Of a stretch of DNA of 64,000 nucleotides, positions 45,722 to 57,190 are shown piece by piece. The notes under the pieces are model-generated. The model had not been told where the DNA came from. It saw only the letters and a list, made by a program, of their open reading frames with translations, and did no database searches. The stretch covers positions 491,603-555,602 of the forward strand of contig MNCI01015029.1 in assembly GCA_015680685.1 (NCBI GenBank). Direction: 5' to 3'. The translations under genes and the position numbers were made by a program. Numbering within the stretch: position 1 is the first letter of the stretch; each line of letters starts with the position of its first letter. This DNA is from Gnetum montanum. Taxonomy: Eukaryota; Streptophyta; Gnetopsida; Gnetales; Gnetaceae.

Positions 45722-47600
45722 TGAATCTAAATCAACCTTCCATGTCAATGTTTAACACATTTGACACCACGATCCACCCAAACTGTGCTATGCTAAGCCA
45801 TGAACAATATAATTTTGTTTGGGAAAAAATCCAAATAAGATTACTAGTGGATTACCTTGATTTGGAGGAAAAACAAGACTACAAATGAGTCCACCAGAAT
45901 GGATAGGAGTACAAACTCTCCTTTTTTGACATAATCCAACTCATGGAGTCCTACCATCAACTATTGTTCCAACTCGTCTATGCAAATCAGCATGATGTAG
46001 GGACAACCTATAAAAAAGACTCACAGGAGGAAGAAGATGAGTCTAAGGCTCACTCTTAACATGAGAGCTCACTCTACAGCATCTTCCAATAGTCACTTCC
46101 TAGTATGGCACCTCCTCGGTCTAGTCCATCCATCCTCTCCAAGATGGTAACCAAGCCAGTTTAGCCTTCCTTGTAAGAATCTATTGCATTCGTCCAACCC
46201 TATGCTCACGTAGGGGCCATTTCCTAGCTTTAGATGATTTAGGCATCCTACATCCTACCTATCTCATTAGCACTCATAGCATCTATCCAACCCACTCATG
46301 TGTGGCCTACCTTGATCATCATGCCCATCTCTCAACCAACACATCAACTAAATCGATCCACTATGATGTTAAAATGGCAAACTCTACAACCAAAAATCCA
46401 ACCTATACAACCAACACAAGCCCAAACAATGCAACCAATTAACACATCCCCAAGCTTGGATCAGGCATTCCAATTGATTTAAAGTTTGACAGATGAGATC
46501 AACTAACTTAAAGCTACCTCCTCTGAAACCATCAAGGTGGTGGACTTCTACCAAGATGACTCCATAATTCCTATAGTTCCATCCATGACTCTTCCAATTG
46601 GGGCCTAGCTACCTCAACTTACCAAGTACAATGGTGAAGGGGACCCCAACACACACTTAGCCACATTTCGATCTGAGTGCCTGCTCCTTCAAGCCTAGCC
46701 ACATGCCAACATGCATATGTTCCCCATGTCACTCACTAGTAAGGCCTTAAACTAGTATCATGCACTACCCAAGGCCTTCATCACTTCTTTGGAGAATCTC
46801 ATAAGCTAACTTATGACATGCTTCAGGTACAACTTAAAGCCTAAAGCAACCCTCAACTAGCTAATGTAGGTTAAGCAAGGATCCCTAGAGCCCATGCCAA
46901 AATTACTTCAATGCTGGAACACTACATTAAGCAAAATGCATGAACCCCTAGCAAAGATGCATCTCTTGACCATCTTCAAGGGTGCAGTGAATGACTATAT
47001 CAAGTCCAAACTATATTACCTAGCCTTGAAGTTCCTTAGCCAAGCCTTTGCCTAAATGAAAGGCATAGAAGAGGTAGCACAAGCTAGGAATGACCTAGCC
47101 TACATGGCGTATAGAGACCAACATGCATGCAAGTAAAATGAAATAGTGGTAAAAATGATCACAAGTACAAAAGAAACCAACTAGGGCCTGATGACCAACC
47201 AGCCCAAGGCCCCAGCTCACAAAGTCACCAACTTTGATGCCAACTTTCCTACATTGGTAAGGACCACCCTAAGGCCCAACGTTTAGCATAAGGATCACTC
47301 AAAGTATACATCGCTACCGATGAAATCCTCTGAACTACTGGAGTAACTCTTGAAAGCTGGGCAAATCCAATACAAACATATATCAGAGATTTCCCATCAA
47401 AAACATGATAGGTATTGCGAACTACTGAGAAATCCCACCTTAATACTACCAAACAAGCCCCCAATCCCATAACATTTCAAGCTAGACCAATATTATCATT
47501 ATCACCAGCTATTTGGTCATAGTATGAACAACTATCATGCTTTGTAGGATGACCTGGAAAGAATGATAGAATGGGGCCAACTGGTGCTTGACCCAATAAG
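45722..47600 (+). pseudogene. gag: Family B gag (nested element)
   Basis: Possible start at 45722 (MNLNQPSMSMFNTFDT). The central region, about 46530-46870, reads FYQDDSIIPIVPSMTLP, LPQLTKYNGEGDPNTHLA and FRYNLKPKATLN, clearly homologous to family B gag at 2868-3263. The next part has LTIFKGAVNDYIKSKLYYLA, homologous to 2524-2823. The zinc knuckle near 47500 reads YYHYHQLFGHSMNNYH: the first and last cysteines are now tyrosine or lost. Stops throughout. Followed by the repeated FVIKVP linker to about 48000. Confidence 0.85.
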
Positions 47601-47639
47601 TGAATCCAACATAAATAATTCCCCCTATGTCATAAACTC

Positions 47640-48430
47640 CATCAGTGTAGGTGGAAATTCTAAATCTATGCAATGATCTTTTGTGATCCGAGTGTCTCCT
47701 AACAAGGCATGGATTCCCTTGGCCTCCACAAGCAAGAGGCCCCTCTTTGTTATCAAAGTGCCATCTTAGGCATCCACAACATCCTTTGTGGTGAAGGTCC
47801 CACATCAATCATCCACCAAGATGTTAAACTAGCAACCAAACCATCTATCCACTAAGACATTAAACTAGCATGATGTAGTAACAACAATAGCTAAGAAACC
47901 TTTCATCATCAAGGTGCCTCAACAAGTTGGCCCCGTAACAACTCCTAAATCACTATTTTTCATAAGGGTCCCACAATGAGATGGCCCCTCACCTACTCAA
48001 AGCCCAATAGTAGGCAACATCTTAGCCTCTCCTCTTTCAAGGTTCAACCCCACTAGCAACCCAGGTAGTCTTACCAAAGTCCAACGCAAGAGGATAAATG
48101 AGCACCTCATAACCCTCATGGCTAAAGCAAAGGCCATAACCAACAAGAAATAATAAAAAACTAGGACCCCTACCCCTAAGCAGGCCAAGAAACCCAAGCC
48201 CAAGTCCCCTCTGCAAGAGATCCATCTCTCAAGTCGCATGAAGGAATTCAAGGCCAACACAATGACTAATGACAAGGACTTCGTAGTTGCACTAACCCAG
48301 GTGAAACAAACACTCAAGAAAAAGAACATAATGCTAAGCTTGTATGACTTGGTCATGACCTCATCTATTCATTACCAAGTGATATCCCTAGCATTTTGTG
48401 ACAATGTAGTCAAGGTCAACCCTGAATGAG
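47640..48430 (+). pseudogene. Family B linker between gag and protease (nested element)
   Basis: Coding-like stretch with repeats SFVIRVSP, PLFVIKVP, PFIIKVP and LFFIRVP to about 47970. A basic part (KQAKKPKPKSP, about 48175) and an open part 48238-48429 (DKDFVVALTQVKQTLKKKN) follow. The corresponding linker of the other B copy is at 1500-2148. Confidence 0.6.
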
Positions 48431-48900
48431 GGGAGGTCACTATAGCTCCACTGTCCATTAGCATACATGTTGGATAGTGCATGATGGTACAGCAACAAAT
48501 GTAGTCCTGTACTTTTTCATCGATGAGTTAGGCTTGGTAGACAAAATTAGGCCAACCAAAACTACATGTTTAAAATCCTTCAATGGATCATGCATCATTG
48601 TCAAGGATACAATCAACTTAGCCTTATTGGTAGGAGAGTAATTCCCCACTAGTGTAGATTTTACTATCATAGAGGAGATGCCAGGCTTCAACTTGATCTT
48701 GGATAGCCTTGGCTAGCTCAACTATAGGTTGTCTCCTCTCCCATCCATCAAGAAATCCATCTTCCATATGAAGGTGGTCAAGTTATCATCTACAACAATA
48801 ATGCTTCCCCTCCGACTATCCACAACATAGACATGGAGCAAGTGTTAGAGGTGTAGTTTCTTAATGATATACTTGTGGCAAATAATGTAATGCATAAGGA
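48430..48900 (+). pseudogene. Family B retropepsin (nested element)
   Basis: Protease domain. The active-site part reads VHDGTATNVV, then FFIDELGLVDKIRPTK, and later IIEEMPGFNLIL. It aligns with 678-1262. It carries stops (for example in GE-stop-FPTSVDF). No RT follows. Confidence 0.75.
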
Positions 48901-50915
48901 TAAGATACCTGAATGAGTGGTTGAAGCCAATAGCCTCCTAGAGGATCCTAAGCCTTGCACGTGTCATAAACTATGTGACCAAGACTTTCCCTTGGCCAAA
49001 AACATGCTAAGCACCTACTTACCCCTTGCCTCCATGGGCCATGCATTTTTGGTTTTTTCTTGCATTGCATTTTTTCATGCATTTACATTTCACCTACTTA
49101 CCTACTTTACACATTGCTTCACTTTTTTTATGCATTTCTACCTTGTTTACGCATCCATCCACTTAGTTTACACATTGCATCTAGAAAACATCAAAGACAC
49201 ATAGAAATAAAAAAAATTAAAATCATAAACCTACTAAAACATATGGTTTGAAAAGGCCTTAAACTAGTGATGGCCCAAAATGGCCTTAAACAAGTGATGG
49301 CTCGGAAAGGCCCTAAACTATTATATGGTCCACTAAAACCTAAAATTAACAACTTACTTTCCTTTGAGCAATGGCCCAAAAGAATGACCTAAAACTATCA
49401 TTTTTTTCATTGTTTTTCTTTCATTTGTACATTTTAACTCTGTTTACAATAAGTGCCACTTGATGTTGTTTTTCTAGTTGATTTGTACCGGATCTTGCAA
49501 GCACACAACATGAATATACATGTAGCATCACACCTCACACAAGCAAGGTACGCACTAGTTCACTATGACTATAAACTAGCATAGAACATCCTTGGGCTAC
49601 CATGTTAAACTGGCATCCATAGCTTGTCCTTGGGTCATGACTTTAAACTATCATAATAGTTCATTTGCTATGACATAAATTGGCACACAACAGTCTGCTA
49701 GGACTATAAACTAGTACTCCATAGTTTGCCAAGATCTTAAATTGCATTTTCACACTCACAACATCATCACCCCCCCACCATTCTGCTACCCTTTTTGAGC
49801 ACTTGCAGCATCATTGCCTTGGCACTTTCACTAGCTTCCTAAGAACTTGCAACTGACATGACATTTGACACATTTGTAGCATCTTCACATCTAGCACTTT
49901 CAGCATCTTCACATCTAGCACTTGCAGCATCTTCACATCTGGCATTTGACTTGCATTTCATGTTGTATGGTTTTCTTGTCTTCTAAGAGTTATTTTTGTA
50001 GGATGAAGCCTTGGAGGTGGTCATCTAGAGATGCATCTCATTGCAGTAGCAAGTCACCACATCACTCCAATGTGCATGATTGTACTAGTTAAGCCACTCA
50101 AGAGTGCACACCCACTCATCCCATTATAGTTTATGCACATCCACTCCTTCATCCCAATAGCCTCTCATCCTCTGCATACTCATGATTGCACATCCATCTC
50201 ATGCATATGCACTATGACGCATATGAAATTCTCCTCATGTTAATCACATAACCCATAGTAAACATAACACAAGTTATCCCATGGAGAAACTTTGTTGTTT
50301 GGTCAAGCCCAAGTGGATGTAACACAACTCATCCTTGGGAGGAAACACCCATCTTACAAACATGATTCAATCACATGAAAACAAATCCCATCTACTTGAT
50401 GGCCAACTTGCAGCTAGCATTTAGTAGTAAGCTGAACCCAACGGAGGTTTGCCTCATAAAAAAGCAAAGCAAGAAAGAAAAATAAAAGTAAAAAGATGAA
50501 AAAACCAAGAAAAAGAGGAGGGTGAAGCACATCCCCAAGCAAATTGACAATGCTACAACTTCACAACTAGTCTAACCTTAGATTGACTTTGACTCTCTCA
50601 TGAGCATTTTGACAAGAGGTCAACATTTCAAGGGCAAGCCATTTCATGCCATGATCATTGTCAACCATGCTAACTTTTCATCTTGCATCATGATACACTA
50701 TTTGCATTTCATTTCCTCTACTTGCATTCCATCTGCCTACGACATTGCCTACACACTTTTCCCTAGCATACCATTATCCACAACACTCTTGAACATGGTG
50801 GAACAACACCCAAGTACCAACAAGCAATGTTGGTTCCACATCTACTATGGTGTTTTGTGATTATTTGTTGATGTCTCTCGAGCCACTCCTTTAGATGTCA
50901 ATGAAGAGGACCCAT
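48901..50915 (+). repeat. Noncoding tail of the nested family B element with short tandem repeats
   Basis: At about 49255-49330 a ~35-bp unit with GGCCTTAAACTAGTGATGG or a variant occurs three times. At about 49560-49745 looser units repeat ACTATAAACTAGCATAG. At about 49855-49945 a ~31-bp unit with GCATCTTCACATCTAGCACTT is repeated. No RT, RNase H or integrase motifs on either strand. A purine-rich GAAGAGGA precedes LTR B3. Confidence 0.6.
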
Positions 50916-52361
50916 TGAAACACCACCAATTTTAGCACTTCAAATGCAAATTTATCTAACTATCAAAACTTGGAAAATTTTCTCTAAGTGTTGGTGCTAC
51001 GCTCCTTAGCATAGCTAGCATAGCATGCATTAAAGCCTATTCTGCAAAATTTTCTATGTCTCAATAGTAGTTGCATGGAACTTTTTTTAAGTGTCTTGAC
51101 ATGCTCTCACTCTACCTACAACACTCTAGAGCATAGCTAGTGTAGCACATACCTCCATGGGCAATTTGCTCAGGTGCCAGGCCAAAATTTTTCAGGATGG
51201 TTTGCGATAGAAAAAATAGTATGGAAAATTTTTAATCTCCTGGGTTTCTAAGCTCTACTACACTATAGAGCATAGCTATCATAACACACTTTTTGTGGCC
51301 ATTTTTTCCTAAGTTCCAAGCCATAAGCTATGAAGCTAGCTCAGCATGGAAGAGACATATGGCAGATTTTCTATCTCTTCAAGCTACCCCTCCTACTATG
51401 CTCCATAGTGTAGCTAGCATAACAAGAATAAGGATGGAAATATTTACCAAATTTTTCTAAATTTCCATGGTATGCCCTATCCCTCGGTAGCATCCCATGT
51501 ACAGCATGTAACATGGGTCCCATGTACTGCACTACCACATGTAACATGGGCTAACCCTAGCTCTATAAATACCCTTGAGTCCGAATGTTTGAAAGAAGGG
51601 GTGGACATTTTGGCATTTTTTGGCATTTTCAGTTAGCTTCTTAGGCAAACAAGACCTAGAGCACAGCACACTGGCAAAGATGCATCCCTCAACTATATAG
51701 TACATCATGGCCCTGTTGTAGCCTTACACCACATGGTACACTGTAGCCTCATTGTAGCCTTGCAAAACACTGCACGGTGCATTACAGTAGCTAGCCCAAC
51801 AAGCATGTTTCATCATGGTGAGAATAGACTTCACAACTTGACACCATTGAGACTATGATAGCACTCCCACTATGCTAGTTGTACACTGTGTACCTTCTAA
51901 CACATTTTTGAAGTTAACTATGCTCCCATTTGGGGCTGATGTTCCATTTCTCCCTCCTATTTATGGAATTTTCTTGCATTTTCCCTAAAATTTTTACACT
52001 TTTCACACATCGTCACGTTGTACTACACTTGGATGGTAGTCTTCATGAGTTGACATTCTTATTTTGATCAAAACCCTTGGCTATGATTACCTCGTTCCAT
52101 GGCTATGCTCTACACTTAGCACCATGAAGCACTACTTTAGCATCATTTTAGGTCATTTACATTTTCATTTTAGCTAAGCATGCTACCCCCAATTACATCC
52201 ATCACCCTTGTTGCAACTAATAAAGTTCCTATTCGATTGAAAAGACCATTTAGGCTGCTTCACCTTCATTTCTAGCAAGGCCCTTACATAAAGGTGGGGT
52301 TAAGGTTGTACATCAATTGACCCCTCGGTGATTCTAGCCATTGACATTTTTAGTCGTTACA
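50916..52361 (+). repeat. Family B LTR, copy B3 (3' LTR)
   Basis: 1446 bp from TGAAACACCACCAATTTTAG to GTTACA. TATA CTCTATAAATACCC near 51562. It matches B2 over its whole length; the palindromes are decayed (ACACTCTAGAGCATAGC). Confidence 0.9.
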
Positions 52362-52366
52362 TTATC

Positions 52367-52545
52367 CTTACAATATTTTAATAGTAAATTGGTAGCAGGG
52401 TGGAAGTCTTTATGGATGACTTCTCCACCTATGGGACTACATTTGAGTAAGCCATGGACCTTCTTGAGCAAGTGCTAAAAAGATGTGTGGAGAGAAACAT
52501 AAGGCTTAATTGGTAGAAGAGCTATCTCTTACCTTTTATACAAGA
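52367..52545 (+). pseudogene. Family A reverse transcriptase, catalytic part resuming after the insert
   Basis: It continues the frame broken at 43926: LTIF, three stops, then GSRVEVFMDDFSTYGTTFEQ with the catalytic DD pair, then LLEQVLKRCVERNIRLN. The match stops near 52545, where 3' ORF sequence begins, so an internal deletion joined them. Confidence 0.85.
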
Positions 52546-53030
52546 TTGAGTTCAAGCATCATAAGGAAATAAAATAAAGGCTAGAAACTACAAATGCTAA
52601 GCTCAAATTTCTTAGAGCATGATTCACAGAACAAAAATTAGTGCCTAAGAACATAGCCAAGAGAATGAATGACTACCAAGAGCTACAAAGCACTATCAAA
52701 GTATTCAACATCAATTGCAAGCAATTCATTGCCTAGTTTGTCAATGTGAAGGAGTTGTTCCCTACAATGCCATGTCCATGGGATCTTCCTATACCGGTCC
52801 ACATTAGTGATACTACATAGACTATGTGTGATCCCTAGAGTAAGGAGGAGAATATGAAAGAATTGTTGGATTTGTTTCATCTTCCACTAGCAGTTGTAGC
52901 TACAATAGGATAGCCACAACTACCATAGCCTCAATTGCAACCACCACATGTACTAGAGGCAAGACAAGGTCCTTTGGCACCTCAGAAGCCTCCACCTCAT
53001 AGGACCATTTTATTTTCTTCTCATCTTTAG
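52546..53030 (+). pseudogene. Family A 3' ORF, C-terminal remnant
   Basis: The reading contains TFPEQ-type coiled-coil remnants, then VKELFPTMPCPWDLPIPVHI and KEENMKELLDLFHLPLAVVA, matching the minus-strand 3' ORF end (MFSSLTCLWDILISAHI, MKSLLDSFRLLSMVAG). It ends in a proline-rich tail (APQKPPPH). RNase H, integrase and the N-terminal part of this ORF are deleted. Confidence 0.7.
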
Positions 53031-53252
53031 TTGCAAGAGGGGTTCATCTATTAAATTTTTTAATTGTGTTCAATTTTACTTTCATGAACAGTTACTTTTG
53101 TAAAAGTTGTAAATCTGTACACTTAGGCACTTAGCATCAATTTGAGTTAGTCATTCGATTAGTCAATAATCCCATACCTTTCAAAATTTTGTAAAGAGAT
53201 TTTTTCTCCTTTTTTTCACTTAAGGATGAGTTTTTAGTCATGCATGGATGTA
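53031..53252 (+). other. Family A 3' untranslated region and polypurine-type tract
   Basis: Noncoding. GATGAGTTTTTAGTCATGCA and TGGATGTA precede the LTR, as at the other A 3' ends. Confidence 0.6.
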
Positions 53253-54098
53253 TGATGAATCATTGGTTAGCTACGTTGACAAGGTTGTATCAATGCGTAC
53301 CTATCGATGCATCCCCATCAACATGTACTTGTCAATGCATGATTTGATGCATCAATGCATATGCATTGATGGAGTGTTTGCTCTTGCCTATATAAATGTT
53401 TGTACCTATAACAATTAAGACATTCATTCATTAGTAGCATAGTAGAGCTCCTACAATTTGTTCTTTTAAGATTTAGAAAAGAATATTTTCTAGGTGCTCA
53501 TAGTAGGAGTTGAGAAGTGTATGGATATTTATTCAAGCACTAATATACCTAGACACTTTGGTATGAACAACAATAAATATGAGCTTCTTGATAAACCTTG
53601 CATCATTTAGAATTAGCATAATATTTACTTTAATGCACGTTATAATGCAATTTACTTTGATGCATTTAATTAATTAATTGAATATAGATAATTAATACAC
53701 ATAAGTAGAACCATATTTAGCATACATTAACACTTGGTAATCCTAGTAGCATTGCAACATGTTCAGGATGTGTATAGCATGAGGGAATGGATGCTTATGT
53801 TAGGATTAGATTAAGATGTTAGATAGTTTCTAGATTATTTAATCTTTTAATAATTTTATTTTTATGCTTACCATAAATAAATAAAAATATCAAAGTTATA
53901 GAAATCATGTGCTTTAGTTACACTTAACCATACCCTTGAACCTCACAAGTGGAATTGAGAAGATAATGATCACTTTTGTAAGTTCATTGCCTAAATAATG
54001 GGTACTTAGAGAGATAAAGTCTATGAAATTTTACTGGATCACTTAGTGAACAGTGGTGATTTGTATGGTTGGTGGTAGGAACTACTCACTACCCATTA
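53253..54098 (+). repeat. Family A LTR, copy A8 (3' LTR)
   Basis: 846 bp from TGATGAATCATTGGTTAG to TACCCATTA (the final CA now TA). TATA (GCCTATATAAATG) near 53388. It pairs with A7. Confidence 0.9.
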
Positions 54099-54103
54099 GT
54101 ATC

Positions 54104-54740
54104 TAAGAATTCATTTCTTAGCAAGCTAATGATTCTAACCATAACTATTCATGATCTACTAACAACACTTATTGCATATGTTATATCGAGATGAGTGCAT
54201 GCCATAGCATCCATTAAAGAGACAAAAATATAAGTATATGAAATATCTTTTACTTCTGAAATTTCTTCTTTAGTAGTAGGATAATCTTTCTTAGGTAAGT
54301 AGAAATGAAAAGTCAAAGCAGTACTTCTTGGTCTTTCATCTAACATATTAAGATGTTCAAACACTTTTTCAATATGCTCACTTTGACTGAGCTACAACAT
54401 TTTGATTTTAGTTCCTATAAATATGCATTTCAAGAATTCATTTGGCTTGCCCCAAATCCTTCATAGAAAACTACTTACTTATCTCTATTTGAAGTTATTT
54501 CATTTTTAACATATCATTTCCTACAATTAGCATATCATCTACATAAAATAAAAATTTTAAAAATTTATTTTTATCACTTAATAAATAAACACAATAATTA
54601 AAATCACACCTATAATAATCCATTTACTACATAAAAGAATCATATTTTCTGTACCACTACCTAGGAGCCTATTTTAAACCATATAAAATTTTTCTTAAGC
54701 AACAAACATAATGAGGTTCATTTTGATCGATATATCTATC
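54104..54740 (-). pseudogene. Copia reverse transcriptase C-terminal part (outermost nest level)
   Basis: The minus-strand reading has RKILYGLK, FYVDDMLIVGNDM (the catalytic DD pair is intact) and, in 54149-54364, FVSLMDAMACTHLDITYA, the usual copia block after RT. It stops at the insertion point, and RNase H continues at 38968. About 100 residues between the two parts are already missing from the copia itself. Confidence 0.8.
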
Positions 54741-55765
54741 ACAACCTAGAAATTTGTATAATTTTAATTATTTAATTCAATGCATATGATTAATTTTTTA
54801 ATGTTATTAGATGCATTTCAATAGATCACCTTACTATTGTTACTATTATTATTATTGGTGTTGTTGATAATTTCTTACATTAGTGAATGCAATTTGCTTG
54901 ACAGGGTATTTTTTAAAGTTTTGTATAATGTATTTTACTAATAATAAAGCCTAGTCATAGACCTTTTGAATATTTTATGATTAAATGTTGAAATCCAATT
55001 ACCCCATGAAGTTTTTCTTTTGTCAGTCATTATGCCTTTACAAATACTTGGCTAATGAAGACTGCGCATGTACCTAGTAATAGTTAAATAATTTGCATTT
55101 CACATTTTCCTTAGAAGGCCATTCTTTATTTTCTATTGAGAGCTGAACAACCCTTAAATAATTTTTACCTTTTCACATAATGGCTAGGTACCATTTTTCT
55201 TATATTGAATGCTCTATCTATATATTTATACTAGAGCCCAACTTTGGGGATAATTGGTTTTAAATAAAGCATTGAAGATTGGATATGAAAAAATCCCATT
55301 GATGCTACATTGGTATTTCTAAGTTGTATTTCATGTGTGATTTGAAGGCTTTTCTGCTTCTCCACTACATAAGCCCTACGTTGTGTCCTAGCACTACCTC
55401 TTCACTTGCAAGCCCACCATAACACTCTTTATGTGTAGTGTTATGAGATTTGTGTGCAATAGAGTTGGGATTGTACTTAGAATTTTCCATCACTTTCTGT
55501 TCATCTTCACATATCTTATCCATGATGGTACTATGTCACATCGCATCGTTGCCATGCCTAGGTATTGAAATTATGAAGTTTTAGATGCCTAAATTAGGAA
55601 ATATGTAGGAAAGTTTCACCTTAATAGGATCAAAAAAGCATGAATTCTTTGATGTAAAATCAACTCTAGAATGCATGATATCATTTCCAAGCTATGGCAT
55701 TTAAAAAATTGGTTTCTCCATTTATTAAAATTTTTGATAGTTTGAGTTTCTTTATTCCTAATTGA
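54741..55765. other. Unassigned AT-rich sequence
   Basis: No domain recognised on either strand. TTACTATTGTTACTATTATTATTATTGG (a microsatellite-like run) lies at about 54832-54860 and is not coding. Confidence 0.4.
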
Positions 55766-55769
55766 TATG

Positions 55770-56310
55770 AGAAACATACGGAAGAAAACAAGGAAATCTA
55801 AATCACTAAGAAGATTTGGAGAATCTCAACTCTACCACACTTGGTGAAGGAGATCATACATGGTAGCCAAGTGGATGGATACATGGCTAGTTCCCCTTCC
55901 TCTTAGAAAAGGAAAAGAGAAAGGAGAGGAAGAAAAAATCCTTGTAAAAGACCGTCTCAGGTAGCAATAAAGGCATCATCTAGTAATAAGCAAAAGGGCT
56001 CTTCTTCCTTTCCTCCTCCCATCTCTTCTCAAGTATCATCTCTCTTATCTTCCCCATCTTACATCCCCTTATCCCTCTAGTTTCTCCCTCAAATTGGCTG
56101 GAACAAGAAGCCATTGAGGTTAAACTATGCATGAGGCTTGAAAGGCTTTTTCTTGAATTTGATCACAATAAAGGTTGGGAGAAAGGTTGGGATAGCGTCC
56201 AAGCTGGAAATGAGGTGGTGATTGCCCACTTATAGGAGCTTGAGGATTGGACCAACCAGTTAACTCAAACCATCCAATATTATTGCAGGTACCTTCATGA
56301 GTAGATGTAG
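55770..56310 (+). pseudogene. Unknown coding remnant
   Basis: A plus-strand reading with biased codons and few stops. First part (about 55770-56080): ITKKIWRISTLPHLVKEIIH, then KRKRERRGRKNPCKRPSQVA (basic, nuclear-signal-like) and a Ser/Pro-rich tail. After a frame change (about 56085): LEQEAIEVKLCMRLERLFLE, then WEKGWDSVQAGNEVVIAHL and WTNQLTQTIQYYCRYLHE. I recognise no family. It might be a host gene fragment or an unlisted transposon ORF. It lies between copia fragments of the opposite strand. Confidence 0.35.
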
Positions 56311-56639
56311 AACCCATCTTTAGAGAATCACCGAACCAAATGGATTAATGAATAGTTTGTTATTCCACTTCCTATATTTCCTCTTAATGTTTTTCTTCTA
56401 TTTGTGTCTAGTTTTATATTATAATGAAATGTTAATTATTACTATTTTAGTTTAATGCATGTATTTCATTTTAATATCTTTATTTATTTTACTTTATATT
56501 TTAAATTAAAATTATCAGTCATGTTTTCTCTTCCACTCAGGACTATTCTTGGGCTAACTATACCCATAAGATAGGTGCCCTAGGCAACAACCTTGCAAAA
56601 TTGTGCTCCTTTTGGGTGTCATGCATTAGTTTGCCTCCT

Positions 56640-57190
56640 GGCCTAAATTTTTGCATCAATAATAATTGCACTTAATCACAAAGAAAATGATATTTAGTTT
56701 CAATATATTTAGTTTTTCCATAAGAAATATAATTTTTATATATAGAAGAAACATTATTAATAGAGTAAATAGTGATGGGATTAGAAAATACAATACCAAA
56801 GCGCTTTATTACTTTTTGCATCTATAAATCTATGTAGTAGTGAGAAGTACTTACATATTTAGCTTTTGCTAATAATAATATGATAAAGCTCTACTTTCTC
56901 TTCAACTAAGATATCAAGATTTTTCCAAGAAAGTGGCAATTCCCATTGGTAGATCTTTGATCATCTCTATTACTAGCCAAATCAGCATGTGCCTAAGGTT
57001 GTAGCTCAAATGTTTTACTTCTTAAATACTACATCCCATTATTTTCATTTCCCTTCAAATTGCATGGAATTCTTTTAGCTGCTACAAAATGTGATTCTTT
57101 TGAATCTACCTAGAATTGAGAAATTAAGCCCACTACATAAGCTATGTATAGTCTATTTATTACTGCATACTGAAGGCTTCTCACAATGAG
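56640..57190 (-). pseudogene. Copia RNase H fragment
   Basis: The minus-strand reading has AYVVGLISQF, DSKESHFVAAKRIPCNLKGN, LASNRDDQRSTNGNCHFLGK and KTKYIETKYHFLCD, the RNase H region of Ty1/copia pol. A different copy from the one at 38611-38968/54104-54740. Several stops; neither LTRs nor RT are seen. Confidence 0.75.

Larger units (their letters stand above)
43927..52361 (+). mobile_element. Family B element, gag-protease only, nested in family A RT
   Basis: Two LTRs, a primer site, gag and protease, with target duplications TTTTC/TTATC. Between protease and 3' LTR (about 48900-50915) there is no RT, RNase H or integrase, only noncoding and repetitive sequence. It therefore looks non-autonomous, needing enzymes from elsewhere. 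The interrupted host RT resumes at 52367. Confidence 0.85.
38974..54098 (+). mobile_element. Family A Ty3/gypsy element (Athila/Tat-like), split by a family B element
   Basis: A complete pair of LTRs, a primer site, gag, protease, an RT fragment and a 3' ORF remnant, flanked by GTATT/GTATC. Its RT is interrupted at 43926 by a family B element (43927-52361). After that it has lost the rest of RT, RNase H, integrase and most of the 3' ORF by an internal deletion near 52545. It is inserted in the RNase H region of a minus-strand copia element. Confidence 0.85.

Noticed and set aside
46300-46482. Pro/Gln-rich 60-codon frame as a separate gene
   Set aside because: Lies inside the family B gag N-terminal half and fits a gag low-complexity part.
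47997-48356. 119-codon minus-strand hydrophobic frame as a membrane protein
   Set aside because: It is antisense to the lysine-rich linker of the family B polyprotein, which explains its hydrophobic look.
54832-54860. Microsatellite as feature of interest
   Set aside because: A short ATT/GTT run only, ordinary for such AT-rich DNA.
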